From: an uncultured Erysipelotrichaceae bacterium
GTDB lineage: Bacteria; Bacillota_I; Bacilli_A; Erysipelotrichales; Coprobacillaceae
Direction of reading: 5' to 3'
DNA length: 9,239 bases
NCBI GenBank assembly: GCA_900550005.1
Contig: URQL01000057.1
Coordinates: 1 to 9,239, forward strand
Shown here piece after piece: positions 1 to 5,785 of this stretch. Positions within the stretch are counted from its first letter, which is position 1. Each line of letters begins with the position of its first letter. A program made the translations under genes and the position numbers. The notes under the pieces are model-generated. The model did not search any database. It was not told the DNA's origin and worked only from the letters and a program-made list of their open reading frames with translations.

Positions 1-1
1 T

Positions 2-232
2 CTAAAAAAACAACTTTGCGCTATTATGAAACAAGAAATCATCTTACTTTATAGTGTTATTCTTTTCTTTCCAACAAGTTACATCGTTGTTATGTTAGCA
101 CGCTTTGTTATAAGTTCAAGTATTCCTTTTATGTTTGCTTTAGAACTTGTATTAGCTTATGTGATTCCAATTTGCATTACAGCTATTATTGCTTATTTTG
201 TTTACAAAAAAACAATTATTGAAGAATTATAG
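2..232 (+). CDS. FtsX-type ABC transporter permease, C-terminal tail (partial, cut by left window edge)
   Basis: The frame is open from base 2, so the ATG at 26 is very likely internal and the gene begins before the window. About 76 residues are visible: a short amphipathic stretch (LKKTTLRYMKQE) and then two hydrophobic segments, ending KKTIIEEL. This aligns in order with the end of the complete permease at 1006-2298 (IKKDLLSIMKFE, two last helices, KKTIFEYLE), so it is the same family: the last part of the second FtsX domain. Such permeases form the membrane channel or mechanotransducer of BceAB/MacB-like ABC systems and pair with an ATPase. The stop codon overlaps the AGGAGG ribosome binding site of the ATPase gene that starts 9 nt later, which fits co-transcription and a shared complex. 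Substrate cannot be judged from this piece. Confidence 0.85.
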   Translation, partial: LKKQLCAIMKQEIILLYSVILFFPTSYIVVMLARFVISSSIPFMFALELVLAYVIPICITAIIAYFVYKKTIIEEL

Positions 233-241
233 GAGGTTTAT

Positions 242-1006
242 ATGAAAGAAATTTTAAAAGCAACAGGCGTTGAAAAAACCTATGGTATAAATACTAAACA
301 GGCTTTTAAAGCTTTAAAAGGGATTGACCTAACAATAAATGAAGGGGACTTTATTTGTATCATGGGACCTTCTGGTAGTGGTAAATCTACATTTATCAAT
401 AACATTTCAACCATTGATACACCAACAGCTGGAACAGTCGTGATCAATGGACAAGATACAACAAAAATGAGTGAAGAAGAAATCGGTAAATTCAAATATG
501 AAAACTTAGGTTTTATCTTTCAAGATTTTAACTTAATCGGAAGTTTAACGATCCTAGAAAATATTGCAGTTCCTTTATCTTTATCTCATCATACAAAAGA
601 AACAATTATCAAAGAAATCAAAGAAATTGCCGTTAAACTAGAAATCGATCATCTACTTGATAAATATCCAGATGAATGTTCAGGTGGACAAAGACAAAGA
701 GCTGCTATTGCACGTGCCTTAGTCAATCATCCAAAACTCATCGTTGCTGATGAACCTACAGGAAACCTAGATAGTGAAAACTCTCATGAAATTTTAAGAT
801 TATTTAAAAAACTTAACCAAGAAGATCAAGTTACCATTTTAATGGTAACCCATGATTCAATGATCGCAAGTTACTCAAAAAAATTACTTTTCATCAAAGA
901 TGGAATTCTTGAAACAACCATTGAAAAAGGAGAAAGAACACAAAAAGAATATTACTACGATATTGTTAATGCAAATTCAAAAGAATCTCAGGAGTTATTT
1001 GATTAA
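242..1006 (+). CDS. ABC transporter ATP-binding protein (BceA/MacB/LolD-type)
   Basis: Cytoplasmic ATPase of 254 residues that would power the neighbouring FtsX-type permeases. All nucleotide-binding motifs are present: Walker A GPSGSGKST at 42-50, Q-loop Gln94 in FIFQDFNL, signature CSGGQRQR from 146, Walker B LIVADE at 166-171, D-loop GNLDS at 174-178, and the H-loop His204 in VTHD. The GxxFQ and signature wording is that of the LolD/MacB/BceA branch. After the ABC domain a tail of about 25 residues (QKEYYYDIVNAN...) recurs in the second ATPase of this operon; a tail of this kind is typical of Bce-type ATPases as I remember them. The start is set by AGGAGG at 231-236. The stop overlaps the next gene's start as TAATG at 1004-1008, implying translational coupling. 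Family assignment is secure; peptide-antibiotic resistance is only an inference from the family. Confidence 0.95.
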   Translation: MKEILKATGVEKTYGINTKQAFKALKGIDLTINEGDFICIMGPSGSGKSTFINNISTIDTPTAGTVVINGQDTTKMSEEEIGKFKYENLGFIFQDFNLIGSLTILENIAVPLSLSHHTKETIIKEIKEIAVKLEIDHLLDKYPDECSGGQRQRAAIARALVNHPKLIVADEPTGNLDSENSHEILRLFKKLNQEDQVTILMVTHDSMIASYSKKLLFIKDGILETTIEKGERTQKEYYYDIVNANSKESQELFD

Positions 1007-2298
1007 TGGGTAACGCTAAATTTGCATTAAAAATGCTTAAATTAGAATATAAAAAAACATTCTTTTATGGACTAGCCTTAATTTGTTCTTCTGCTGTTAT
1101 CTTCTTATTTTTCAACTATATGGATAATCCTTATTTAGGAAATTCAATTAACGGAGGAAAACAATTCAGCAATATTTTAGCATTAGGATTAATGTTGATT
1201 TCCTGTGCAACAGCCTGTTTTGCTAATGGATTTTTCTTATCAAAGAAAAATGGAGAAATCGCTATTTATACCATGTCAGGAGCCGGTATTGGTGGAGTCA
1301 GTATTTATTTGATCGTACAAAATTTTGTCATCATTTTATTTACGCTTCCTCTTGGCTTTATCTTAGGAAGTCTTTTAACTCCCCTACTTAATTGGATTCT
1401 TTATCAATCGATGCATATTCAAGCTCCTTTATACATTTGGTCAAATGAAGCTTTTGTGATGTCCATTATTTCTTTGATCACACAAACAGCTGCATTAACT
1501 GTCGTTAATGCAGGATATGCTTATCGTCATGATATCTTACAACTACTTAATGCTAATCGTACAATGCAAGCAGAACCACCTGCTTCTTCGATTCGTATGC
1601 CTATTTTTGTTTATTGGATAACTGCATTTTTACCTTTAATCGTCTTTTTCCAAATCAATGTCTACCAAAATGACACAATGCCTTTTTTAGTTGCTAGTTG
1701 TGTTGGTTTGTATGGTGTTTCAGGATTATTTAAGCGCGGTTTTCCTAAACTCTTTGAAAAAATACAAAAGAAATTCAATCTAACTAAAAAAATCAATTTA
1801 ATTGGTATGGGAAATTTAAGCTATGCCATTTCTCGTACAGCTTCTTTGATTAAAATCATTATCGTTGCTTTAATCACTATGATTTGTTTATGTATTAGTT
1901 ACTATAATGATCCTAAAACAAGAGCACTGATCTTCTTTTCTTATGGAATCATCATCTTTTTAATGTGTATTTGTATTTTATACCGTATCATGGTAGAAAA
2001 TGCATCAAATGGTCCGCTTTACCTATCTCTTTATAAATTAGGTTTTATAAAGAAAGATTTACTTTCAATCATGAAATTTGAAACAATAGGTATTTATGGT
2101 ATCGTCTTATTTATCCCAACACTCTACAATAGTGTGATTTTAGGAATATTTGTTGCTCATAAAATTATCCCACTAACGACATCAATTATTTTAATTTTAG
2201 TCTATATTATCCCATTTGTTTTAATCGGTTTCTTTACTTATAATCAATACAAAAAAACAATCTTTGAATATTTAGAAGGAGGAGAAGAAAATGGATAA
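1006..2298 (+). CDS. FtsX-type ABC transporter permease lacking a large extracellular domain
   Basis: Integral membrane protein of 430 residues with about ten hydrophobic segments: near 18-37, 54-78, 96-125, 148-172, 199-219, 225-242, 281-299, 307-327, 361-384 and 389-412. Helices 2-4 and 8-10 each look like an FtsX domain; the post-helix motif KKNGEIAIYTMSGAG (80-94) matches the family pattern K-x-x-E-I-a-x-x-x-x-G-A, and LYLSLYKLGFIKKD (338-351) is its counterpart in the second half. This is the BceB arrangement, but BceB carries a domain of roughly 200 residues between helices 7 and 8, while here only about eight residues (300-307) separate them, explaining the short length. The gene starts in the TAATG overlap with the preceding ATPase and ends overlapping the next ATPase by 8 nt, so it is translated as part of the operon. 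The substrate is unknown. Confidence 0.9.
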   Translation: MGNAKFALKMLKLEYKKTFFYGLALICSSAVIFLFFNYMDNPYLGNSINGGKQFSNILALGLMLISCATACFANGFFLSKKNGEIAIYTMSGAGIGGVSIYLIVQNFVIILFTLPLGFILGSLLTPLLNWILYQSMHIQAPLYIWSNEAFVMSIISLITQTAALTVVNAGYAYRHDILQLLNANRTMQAEPPASSIRMPIFVYWITAFLPLIVFFQINVYQNDTMPFLVASCVGLYGVSGLFKRGFPKLFEKIQKKFNLTKKINLIGMGNLSYAISRTASLIKIIIVALITMICLCISYYNDPKTRALIFFSYGIIIFLMCICILYRIMVENASNGPLYLSLYKLGFIKKDLLSIMKFETIGIYGIVLFIPTLYNSVILGIFVAHKIIPLTTSIILILVYIIPFVLIGFFTYNQYKKTIFEYLEGGEENG

Positions 2299-3064
2299 AA
2301 AATCCGTCTTAAATGCAGAAAACGTAAAAAAGATTTATGGTTTATATGATGAACAAAAAGTAGAAGCTTTAAAAGGAATTAATCTTGATATGGTAGAAGG
2401 AGAATTCGTTTGTATTATGGGGCCTTCTGGTAGTGGTAAATCTACTCTACTTAATGTCATGTCAACCATTGATCTTCCAACAAAAGGTTTTGTTCATATC
2501 AATGGAACCAATGTTAATGGAATGACTGAATACGAACTTGGACAATTTAGATATAAAAACTTAGGATTCATTTTCCAAGAATTCCATTTAATCGATAGCT
2601 TAACCATTTTTGAAAACATTGCTATTCCTCTTTCTTTAGCAAATGTAAACAAAGCCGAAATCAAAGAAAGAGTTGAAGCCATGGCAAAACAATTAAATAT
2701 CGAAATGACACTTCAAAAAAAACCAAGAGAATGTTCAGGTGGTCAAAGACAAAGAGTAGCTATCGCCAGAGCCTTAGTTACAAATCCAAAACTCATCGTT
2801 GCTGATGAACCAACAGGGAACTTAGATAGCCAAAACTCACACGAACTTTTATCAATTTTTAGACGCTTAAACAAAGAACAAGGTGTTACGATCCTAATGG
2901 TAACGCATGATGCTACGATCGCTAGTTACTCTACAAAAATGTTACGTATTAAAGATGGAGAAATTGAAGTCGAATTAGCTGCTGATGGAATGAATCAAAA
3001 AGAATATTTCTATAAAATCGTAGAAGCCAATTCTCAAGAATCACAATTACAATTCATGGATTAA
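2291..3064 (+). CDS. ABC transporter ATP-binding protein, second paralogue (BceA/MacB/LolD-type)
   Basis: ATPase of 257 residues with a complete motif set: Walker A GPSGSGKST at 44-52, Q-loop Gln96 (FIFQEFHL), signature CSGGQRQR from 148, Walker B LIVADE at 168-173, D-loop GNLDS, H-loop His206 (VTHD). By eye it is well over half identical to the ATPase at 242-1006 along the whole length, including the C-terminal tail (QKEYFYKIVEANSQESQ), so the two arose by duplication. AAGGAGG at 2276-2282, inside the end of the permease gene, is placed correctly for this ATG; the genes overlap as ATGGATAA at 2291-2298. Its natural partner is the permease directly upstream, giving a permease-ATPase module order. 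It is the last gene before the terminator at 3135-3160. The two ATPases might form a heterodimer or serve separate transporters; the sequence does not decide. Confidence 0.95.
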   Translation: MDKKSVLNAENVKKIYGLYDEQKVEALKGINLDMVEGEFVCIMGPSGSGKSTLLNVMSTIDLPTKGFVHINGTNVNGMTEYELGQFRYKNLGFIFQEFHLIDSLTIFENIAIPLSLANVNKAEIKERVEAMAKQLNIEMTLQKKPRECSGGQRQRVAIARALVTNPKLIVADEPTGNLDSQNSHELLSIFRRLNKEQGVTILMVTHDATIASYSTKMLRIKDGEIEVELAADGMNQKEYFYKIVEANSQESQLQFMD

Positions 3065-3134
3065 TTATTGCTTTTTTTACCCATTCATGGCATAATAAGT
3101 ATGTTCTAAAAGAACAAAACACGTACACAACTCG

Positions 3135-3160
3135 AAATAGACCAATATGGTCTATTTTTT
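3135..3160 (+). terminator. Rho-independent terminator of the ABC operon
   Basis: A perfect 9-bp stem, AAATAGACC (3135-3143) with GGTCTATTT (3149-3157), a 5-nt loop, and a T-run to 3160. It lies 70 nt after the last ATPase stop and just before the tRNA promoter. The 70-nt spacer holds a T-run and a small GTTCT/AGAAC hairpin (3103-3115) without a clear role. Confidence 0.85.
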
Positions 3161-3161
3161 A

Positions 3162-3190
3162 TTGTAGAAATTAAAAAATAAGAGTATAAT
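3162..3190 (+). promoter_or_regulatory. Promoter of the tRNA-Thr gene
   Basis: A perfect -10 box TATAAT at 3185-3190 with a weak -35 box TTGTAG at 3162-3167 and exactly 17 bp between. The -10 box ends 10 nt before the mature tRNA 5' end, so the transcript would have almost no leader. The strong -10 and the terminator immediately upstream make this a likely independent transcription unit. Confidence 0.7.
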
Positions 3191-3200
3191 AAATACATAC

Positions 3201-3276
3201 GCCGGTGTAGCTCCAACGGTAGAGCAGTGGTATCGTAAACCAATGGTTGCAGGTTCAAATCCTGTCATCGGCACCA
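3201..3276 (+). tRNA. tRNA-Thr (anticodon CGU)
   Basis: A full 76-nt cloverleaf with encoded CCA. Acceptor stem GCCGGTG (3201-3207) pairs with CATCGGC (3266-3272); D stem GCTC/GAGC (3210-3213, 3222-3225); T stem GCAGG/CCTGT around loop TTCAAAT (3254-3260); discriminator A at 3273, then CCA. The anticodon loop 3232-3238 reads ATCGTAA, with U33 at 3233 and anticodon CGU at 3234-3236, which reads the Thr codon ACG. The body, starting GCCGGTGTAGCTC, is typical of bacterial tRNA-Thr. Two oddities: the first anticodon-stem pair (27-43) is a G-A mismatch and position 32 is A rather than the usual pyrimidine. ACG can usually also be read by tRNA-Thr(UGU), so this tRNA may be under weaker constraint. 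Confidence 0.93.
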
Positions 3277-3286
3277 TTCTAGTCAT

Positions 3287-3320
3287 AAACCAAGCTAAAA
3301 ATTTTAACTTGGTTTTTTTT
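3287..3320 (+). terminator. Rho-independent terminator of the tRNA-Thr gene
   Basis: Stem AAACCAAG (3287-3294) with CTTGGTTT (3308-3315), an AT-rich self-complementary loop region, and a run of eight T at 3313-3320. It begins 10 nt after the tRNA CCA end, giving a compact single-gene transcript. Confidence 0.85.
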
Positions 3321-3335
3321 ATCACCAAATATAAT
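3309..3335 (+). promoter_or_regulatory. Possible promoter of the small ORF at 3367
   Basis: A perfect TATAAT at 3330-3335 lies 31 nt before the small gene's ATG. The best -35 candidate, TTGGTT at 3309-3314, matches poorly, has only 15 bp spacing and sits inside the tRNA terminator stem. Some read-through from the tRNA promoter is an alternative source of transcript. Confidence 0.4.
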
Positions 3336-3366
3336 AAAAAGAATAAATTAAACTGGAGGGATCAAG

Positions 3367-3624
3367 ATGATCTATATAACCCTATTGCTTAATTTATTCT
3401 TTTTTTATCTCTATATAAGAGAAAAGTATTATCGAAATCTAGAAAAAGAAATGATCCATTACATCATCCTTGCTAATAATGAATTTAGTCGCTACCAATA
3501 CTATGAAAAAAGAGATTATGTCTTTAATAGAATTCATGTTCCTTTTTTTATAAGTGATTATAAATTACGACAAATCTATGAAAAATTAATTCATTTATAT
3601 CCTACATTTCCATTTATTTTATAA
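3367..3624 (+). CDS. Small unrecognised protein with one N-terminal hydrophobic segment, tyrosine-rich
   Basis: I do not recognise this 85-residue protein. Residues 2-16 are strongly hydrophobic (ITLLLNLFFFYLYI), consistent with one membrane anchor; the rest is charged and aromatic. There are 13 tyrosines, several clustered (Tyr43, 45, 46, 51), plus basic residues, giving a probably positively charged cytoplasmic or membrane-surface tail. It is likely a real gene because GGAGGG at 3355-3360 stands 6 nt before the ATG, a TATAAT lies upstream, and it fills the space between a terminator and a convergent gene. Its stop at 3622-3624 overlaps by 6 nt the end of the opposite-strand exporter gene, and no terminator hairpin is visible between the two, so their transcripts would run into each other. 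No catalytic motif is seen. Confidence 0.65.
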   Translation: MIYITLLLNLFFFYLYIREKYYRNLEKEMIHYIILANNEFSRYQYYEKRDYVFNRIHVPFFISDYKLRQIYEKLIHLYPTFPFIL

Positions 3625-4416
3625 AAGCATACCCGCTAAAATAGAGATAACGAAAATAAATAATGTAATCTTCAAACAATGTATTTTACTTGTATGGAAA
3701 CGATAAAGAGTTAATAAACCCACTCCACTGCTACAGCATAATCCAGCAAATAAAGCTCTAAAACTTAGCATTCCATTTAAATAAACTTCTGCTAAAGCGA
3801 TTGATCCTGCGCAATTAGGAATTAATCCAACTAAAGAAGCAATAAATACTTGTAAAGAAGGATGGAGATTTAGAAGTATACTTAGTTGTTCTTCTCCAAT
3901 AAACTCAATAATTCCTGTGATCACAATTTGACAAACAAAAACAAAAGTGATTAAGGTTAAAGTATGTTCTAAAGTATGTTTAAAAATTGAACCTTCATGT
4001 TCTTCAGGATGAGGTGTAAAATCTAAGGTTTCTTTCGTATAAAAACGATCAATCAATAATCCAACAATCACTCCAAAGATAAACTTTAAAACGAGAAGTA
4101 AAAGAATTTTCCAATTAAAATGACTTTGTGTTAATAATAAAATAATCGCTTCATCTGAAGAAGAAATAAAAATCGCAATTAAAGTTCCTAAAGAAATAAG
4201 ACGTTGACAATAAAATTTAGATGCTATAATACTTGTCCCACATTCAGGAAGTAAACCAATCAAGCTTCCCACTATGGGGCCAATCTTTTTATAATTTTGT
4301 AAATGAACACCAATATGTTCCATATATTCTAAGAGTAAATAAATTAAAAAGATAGCTGGCAAAATAAGTAATGTATCTTGAATGCTATGTTCAAAAATAT
4401 GAATAATTTCGTGCAT
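3619..4416 (-). CDS. Putative heavy-metal/arsenic exporter membrane protein (ArsP_2/DUF2899-like)
   Basis: Polytopic membrane protein of 265 residues with about eight or more hydrophobic stretches. It has an internal repeat: GSLIGLLPECGTSII (50-64), followed by a hydrophobic stretch ending in SSSDEA (85-90), mirrors ASLVGLIPNCAGSIA (193-207), followed by CSSGVG (228-233). The paired G-L-x-P-x-C-x-x-S motifs inside membrane segments are what I know from the putative 10-TM heavy-metal exporter family, annotated variously as arsenic efflux or manganese transporter; the substrate in this gene is not shown. A hydrophilic loop at about 130-151 carries several His and Glu residues (His136, 140, 147, 151) that could bind metal, which is inference. 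The start is fixed by GGAGG (plus-strand cctcc at 4424-4428), 7 nt before the ATG. It is transcribed divergently from rmuC and ends convergently with the small gene at 3367. Confidence 0.75.
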   Translation of the reverse strand: MHEIIHIFEHSIQDTLLILPAIFLIYLLLEYMEHIGVHLQNYKKIGPIVGSLIGLLPECGTSIIASKFYCQRLISLGTLIAIFISSSDEAIILLLTQSHFNWKILLLLVLKFIFGVIVGLLIDRFYTKETLDFTPHPEEHEGSIFKHTLEHTLTLITFVFVCQIVITGIIEFIGEEQLSILLNLHPSLQVFIASLVGLIPNCAGSIALAEVYLNGMLSFRALFAGLCCSSGVGLLTLYRFHTSKIHCLKITLFIFVISILAGMLL

Positions 4417-4452
4417 GAATGTACCTCCACTAATAATTATATATATTACTTA

Positions 4453-4468
4453 CTTTTTTATAAAAAAG
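4453..4468. promoter_or_regulatory. 16-bp AT palindrome in the divergent exporter/rmuC intergenic region
   Basis: CTTTTTTATAAAAAAG is a perfect 16-bp palindrome, 36 nt upstream of the exporter ATG. An imperfect TATAAT on the - strand (4436-4441) lies between it and that gene, so the palindrome sits about where a -35 box or operator would be. With only two G/C pairs it could be an operator, weak terminator-like structure or chance in AT-rich DNA. Confidence 0.3.
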
Positions 4469-4493
4469 CAAATAAAAAACATCAGCTAAAATG

Positions 4494-4522
4494 CTTACAG
4501 TTTAAAAAAATTGGTGTAAAAT
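4494..4522 (+). promoter_or_regulatory. Promoter of rmuC
   Basis: A -35 box CTTACA (4494-4499) and a -10 box TAAAAT (4517-4522) are separated by 17 bp, leaving a short leader of about 20 nt before AAGGAGG (4538-4544) and the rmuC ATG at 4551. Confidence 0.6.
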
Positions 4523-4550
4523 AAAAAGAAAAGGAAAAAGGAGGGAATTT

Positions 4551-5771
4551 ATGAATATTTATGTCATTATTTTATTAATTCTATTAATAGCTTTAATTGT
4601 GATACTAATGATTACTTCATTTACACAACAAAAAAATTTAAATCAAAAAATCAATGAATTACAAAACCTTTATCGTATTACCAATGATATGCAAAAGGAA
4701 ATTAGTCTAGTACAAAACAATCACTTAAGTGGTCTTACTCAAAATGTGAGTGATTCTCTTTTACATTTAGAACAACGTTTTCAAACATTTGAATTAAGCA
4801 ATGAACAAAAACTCGATGCCATTCGTACAACCGTTGAAAAGCGTTTAAACTATTTACAAAATGACAATAATCAACAACTTGAAAAAATCAGAGAAACCGT
4901 TGATGAAAAACTACAGACGACCCTTGAAAACAATTTAACGCAATCTTTTAAATTAGTAAATGAAAGATTAGAAAGTGTTTATAAAGGATTAGGTGAAATG
5001 CAAAGTTTAGCTAGTGGAGTGGGTGATTTGAAAAAAGTATTAAGCAACGTTAAAACAAGAGGAATTTTAGGAGAAATCCAACTTGGAGCAATTTTAGAAG
5101 AAATTTTAGCCCCTGAGCAATATGTAACCAACTATCCTACTGTTCCTGGTAGTAAAAATGTCGTAGAATACGCAATTAAACTTCCTGGAGATCAAGAACC
5201 GGTTTACTTACCTATTGATTCAAAATTTCCTAGTGATGCCTATATTGACTTACAAGAAGCTTATGAAAGTGGAGATAACAAAAAGGTTCAAGCATGTAAT
5301 CAAATACTGATCCAACGTTTAAAAAGCTTTGCCAAAGATATTCGTAGTAAGTACATTGAACCCCCTTATACAACCGATTTTGCCATTCTTTTTTTACCAT
5401 TTGAAGGTTTGTATGCCCAAGTCGTTAATCTTGGTTTAATTGAAATCTTACAAAGAGATTATCATGTTAATATTGCCGGTCCTAGTACCATGGCTGCATT
5501 ATTAAATAGTTTACAAATGGGATTTAAAGCTATTGCTTTACAAAAAAGAAGTAGTGAAGTTTGGCAAATTTTAGGTGCAGTTAAAACTGAATTTGAAAAA
5601 TTTGATTTAGCTTTAAAAAATACACAAAAACGATTAGACCAAGCCAATAAAGAACTTGATCAACTTGTTGGTGTAAGAACACGTGCAATTCAAAGAAAAC
5701 TAAAAGATGTTGAAAAATTAGAAGAACATGAAGCTTCAAAGCTTTTAGAAAAAGACACAACCAGCGATTAA
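4551..5771 (+). CDS. rmuC: DNA recombination protein RmuC
   Basis: RmuC-family protein of 406 residues, known in E. coli to limit recombination at short inverted repeats; a nuclease-like fold has been proposed for the core domain. Residues 3-23 form an N-terminal membrane anchor, followed by a long helical, Gln/Glu/Lys-rich coiled-coil region (about 25-150). The RmuC core follows: VKTRGILGEIQLG (167-179), LPIDSKFP (220-227), FLPFEGLYA (281-289), GPSTMAALLNSLQMGF (310-325) and the end VRTRAIQRKLKDVE (375-388). These are the most conserved family blocks, and the length is normal. AAGGAGG at 4538-4544 is 6 nt before the ATG. It appears to be a single-gene unit with its own promoter, and its stop codon lies in the loop of the terminator hairpin at 5757-5785. 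No defect is seen. Confidence 0.96.
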   Translation: MNIYVIILLILLIALIVILMITSFTQQKNLNQKINELQNLYRITNDMQKEISLVQNNHLSGLTQNVSDSLLHLEQRFQTFELSNEQKLDAIRTTVEKRLNYLQNDNNQQLEKIRETVDEKLQTTLENNLTQSFKLVNERLESVYKGLGEMQSLASGVGDLKKVLSNVKTRGILGEIQLGAILEEILAPEQYVTNYPTVPGSKNVVEYAIKLPGDQEPVYLPIDSKFPSDAYIDLQEAYESGDNKKVQACNQILIQRLKSFAKDIRSKYIEPPYTTDFAILFLPFEGLYAQVVNLGLIEILQRDYHVNIAGPSTMAALLNSLQMGFKAIALQKRSSEVWQILGAVKTEFEKFDLALKNTQKRLDQANKELDQLVGVRTRAIQRKLKDVEKLEEHEASKLLEKDTTSD

Positions 5772-5785
5772 TGCTGGTTGTTTTT
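5757..5785. terminator. Shared terminator between convergent rmuC and the P-type ATPase gene
   Basis: A perfect 9-bp GC-containing stem, ACAACCAGC (5757-5765) with GCTGGTTGT (5773-5781), 7-nt loop and T-run to 5785 on the + strand. On the - strand the stem is followed by a less pure T-rich tract, so it probably serves both genes. The rmuC stop (5769-5771) lies in the loop, and the ATPase stop codon (5784-5786) lies just beyond the stem. Confidence 0.88.

Noticed and set aside
26..232. A complete 68-residue membrane protein starting at the ATG at 26
   Set aside because: The frame is open to the window edge, and the residues before this ATG align with the complete permease further on, so it is an internal Met of a longer permease.
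3065..3134. Small RNA or regulatory element after the ABC operon
   Set aside because: Only a 5-bp hairpin (3103-3115) and a T-run are present, with no promoter; it is probably just the 3' untranslated part of the operon.
3201..3276. tRNA gene as an attachment site for an integrated element
   Set aside because: No integrase gene and no repeat of the tRNA 3' end are visible in the window; neighbouring genes look like ordinary chromosome.
4417..4550. Manganese (yybP-ykoY) riboswitch before the metal exporter gene
   Set aside because: The leader is short and AT-rich and I could not find the conserved paired regions of that riboswitch.
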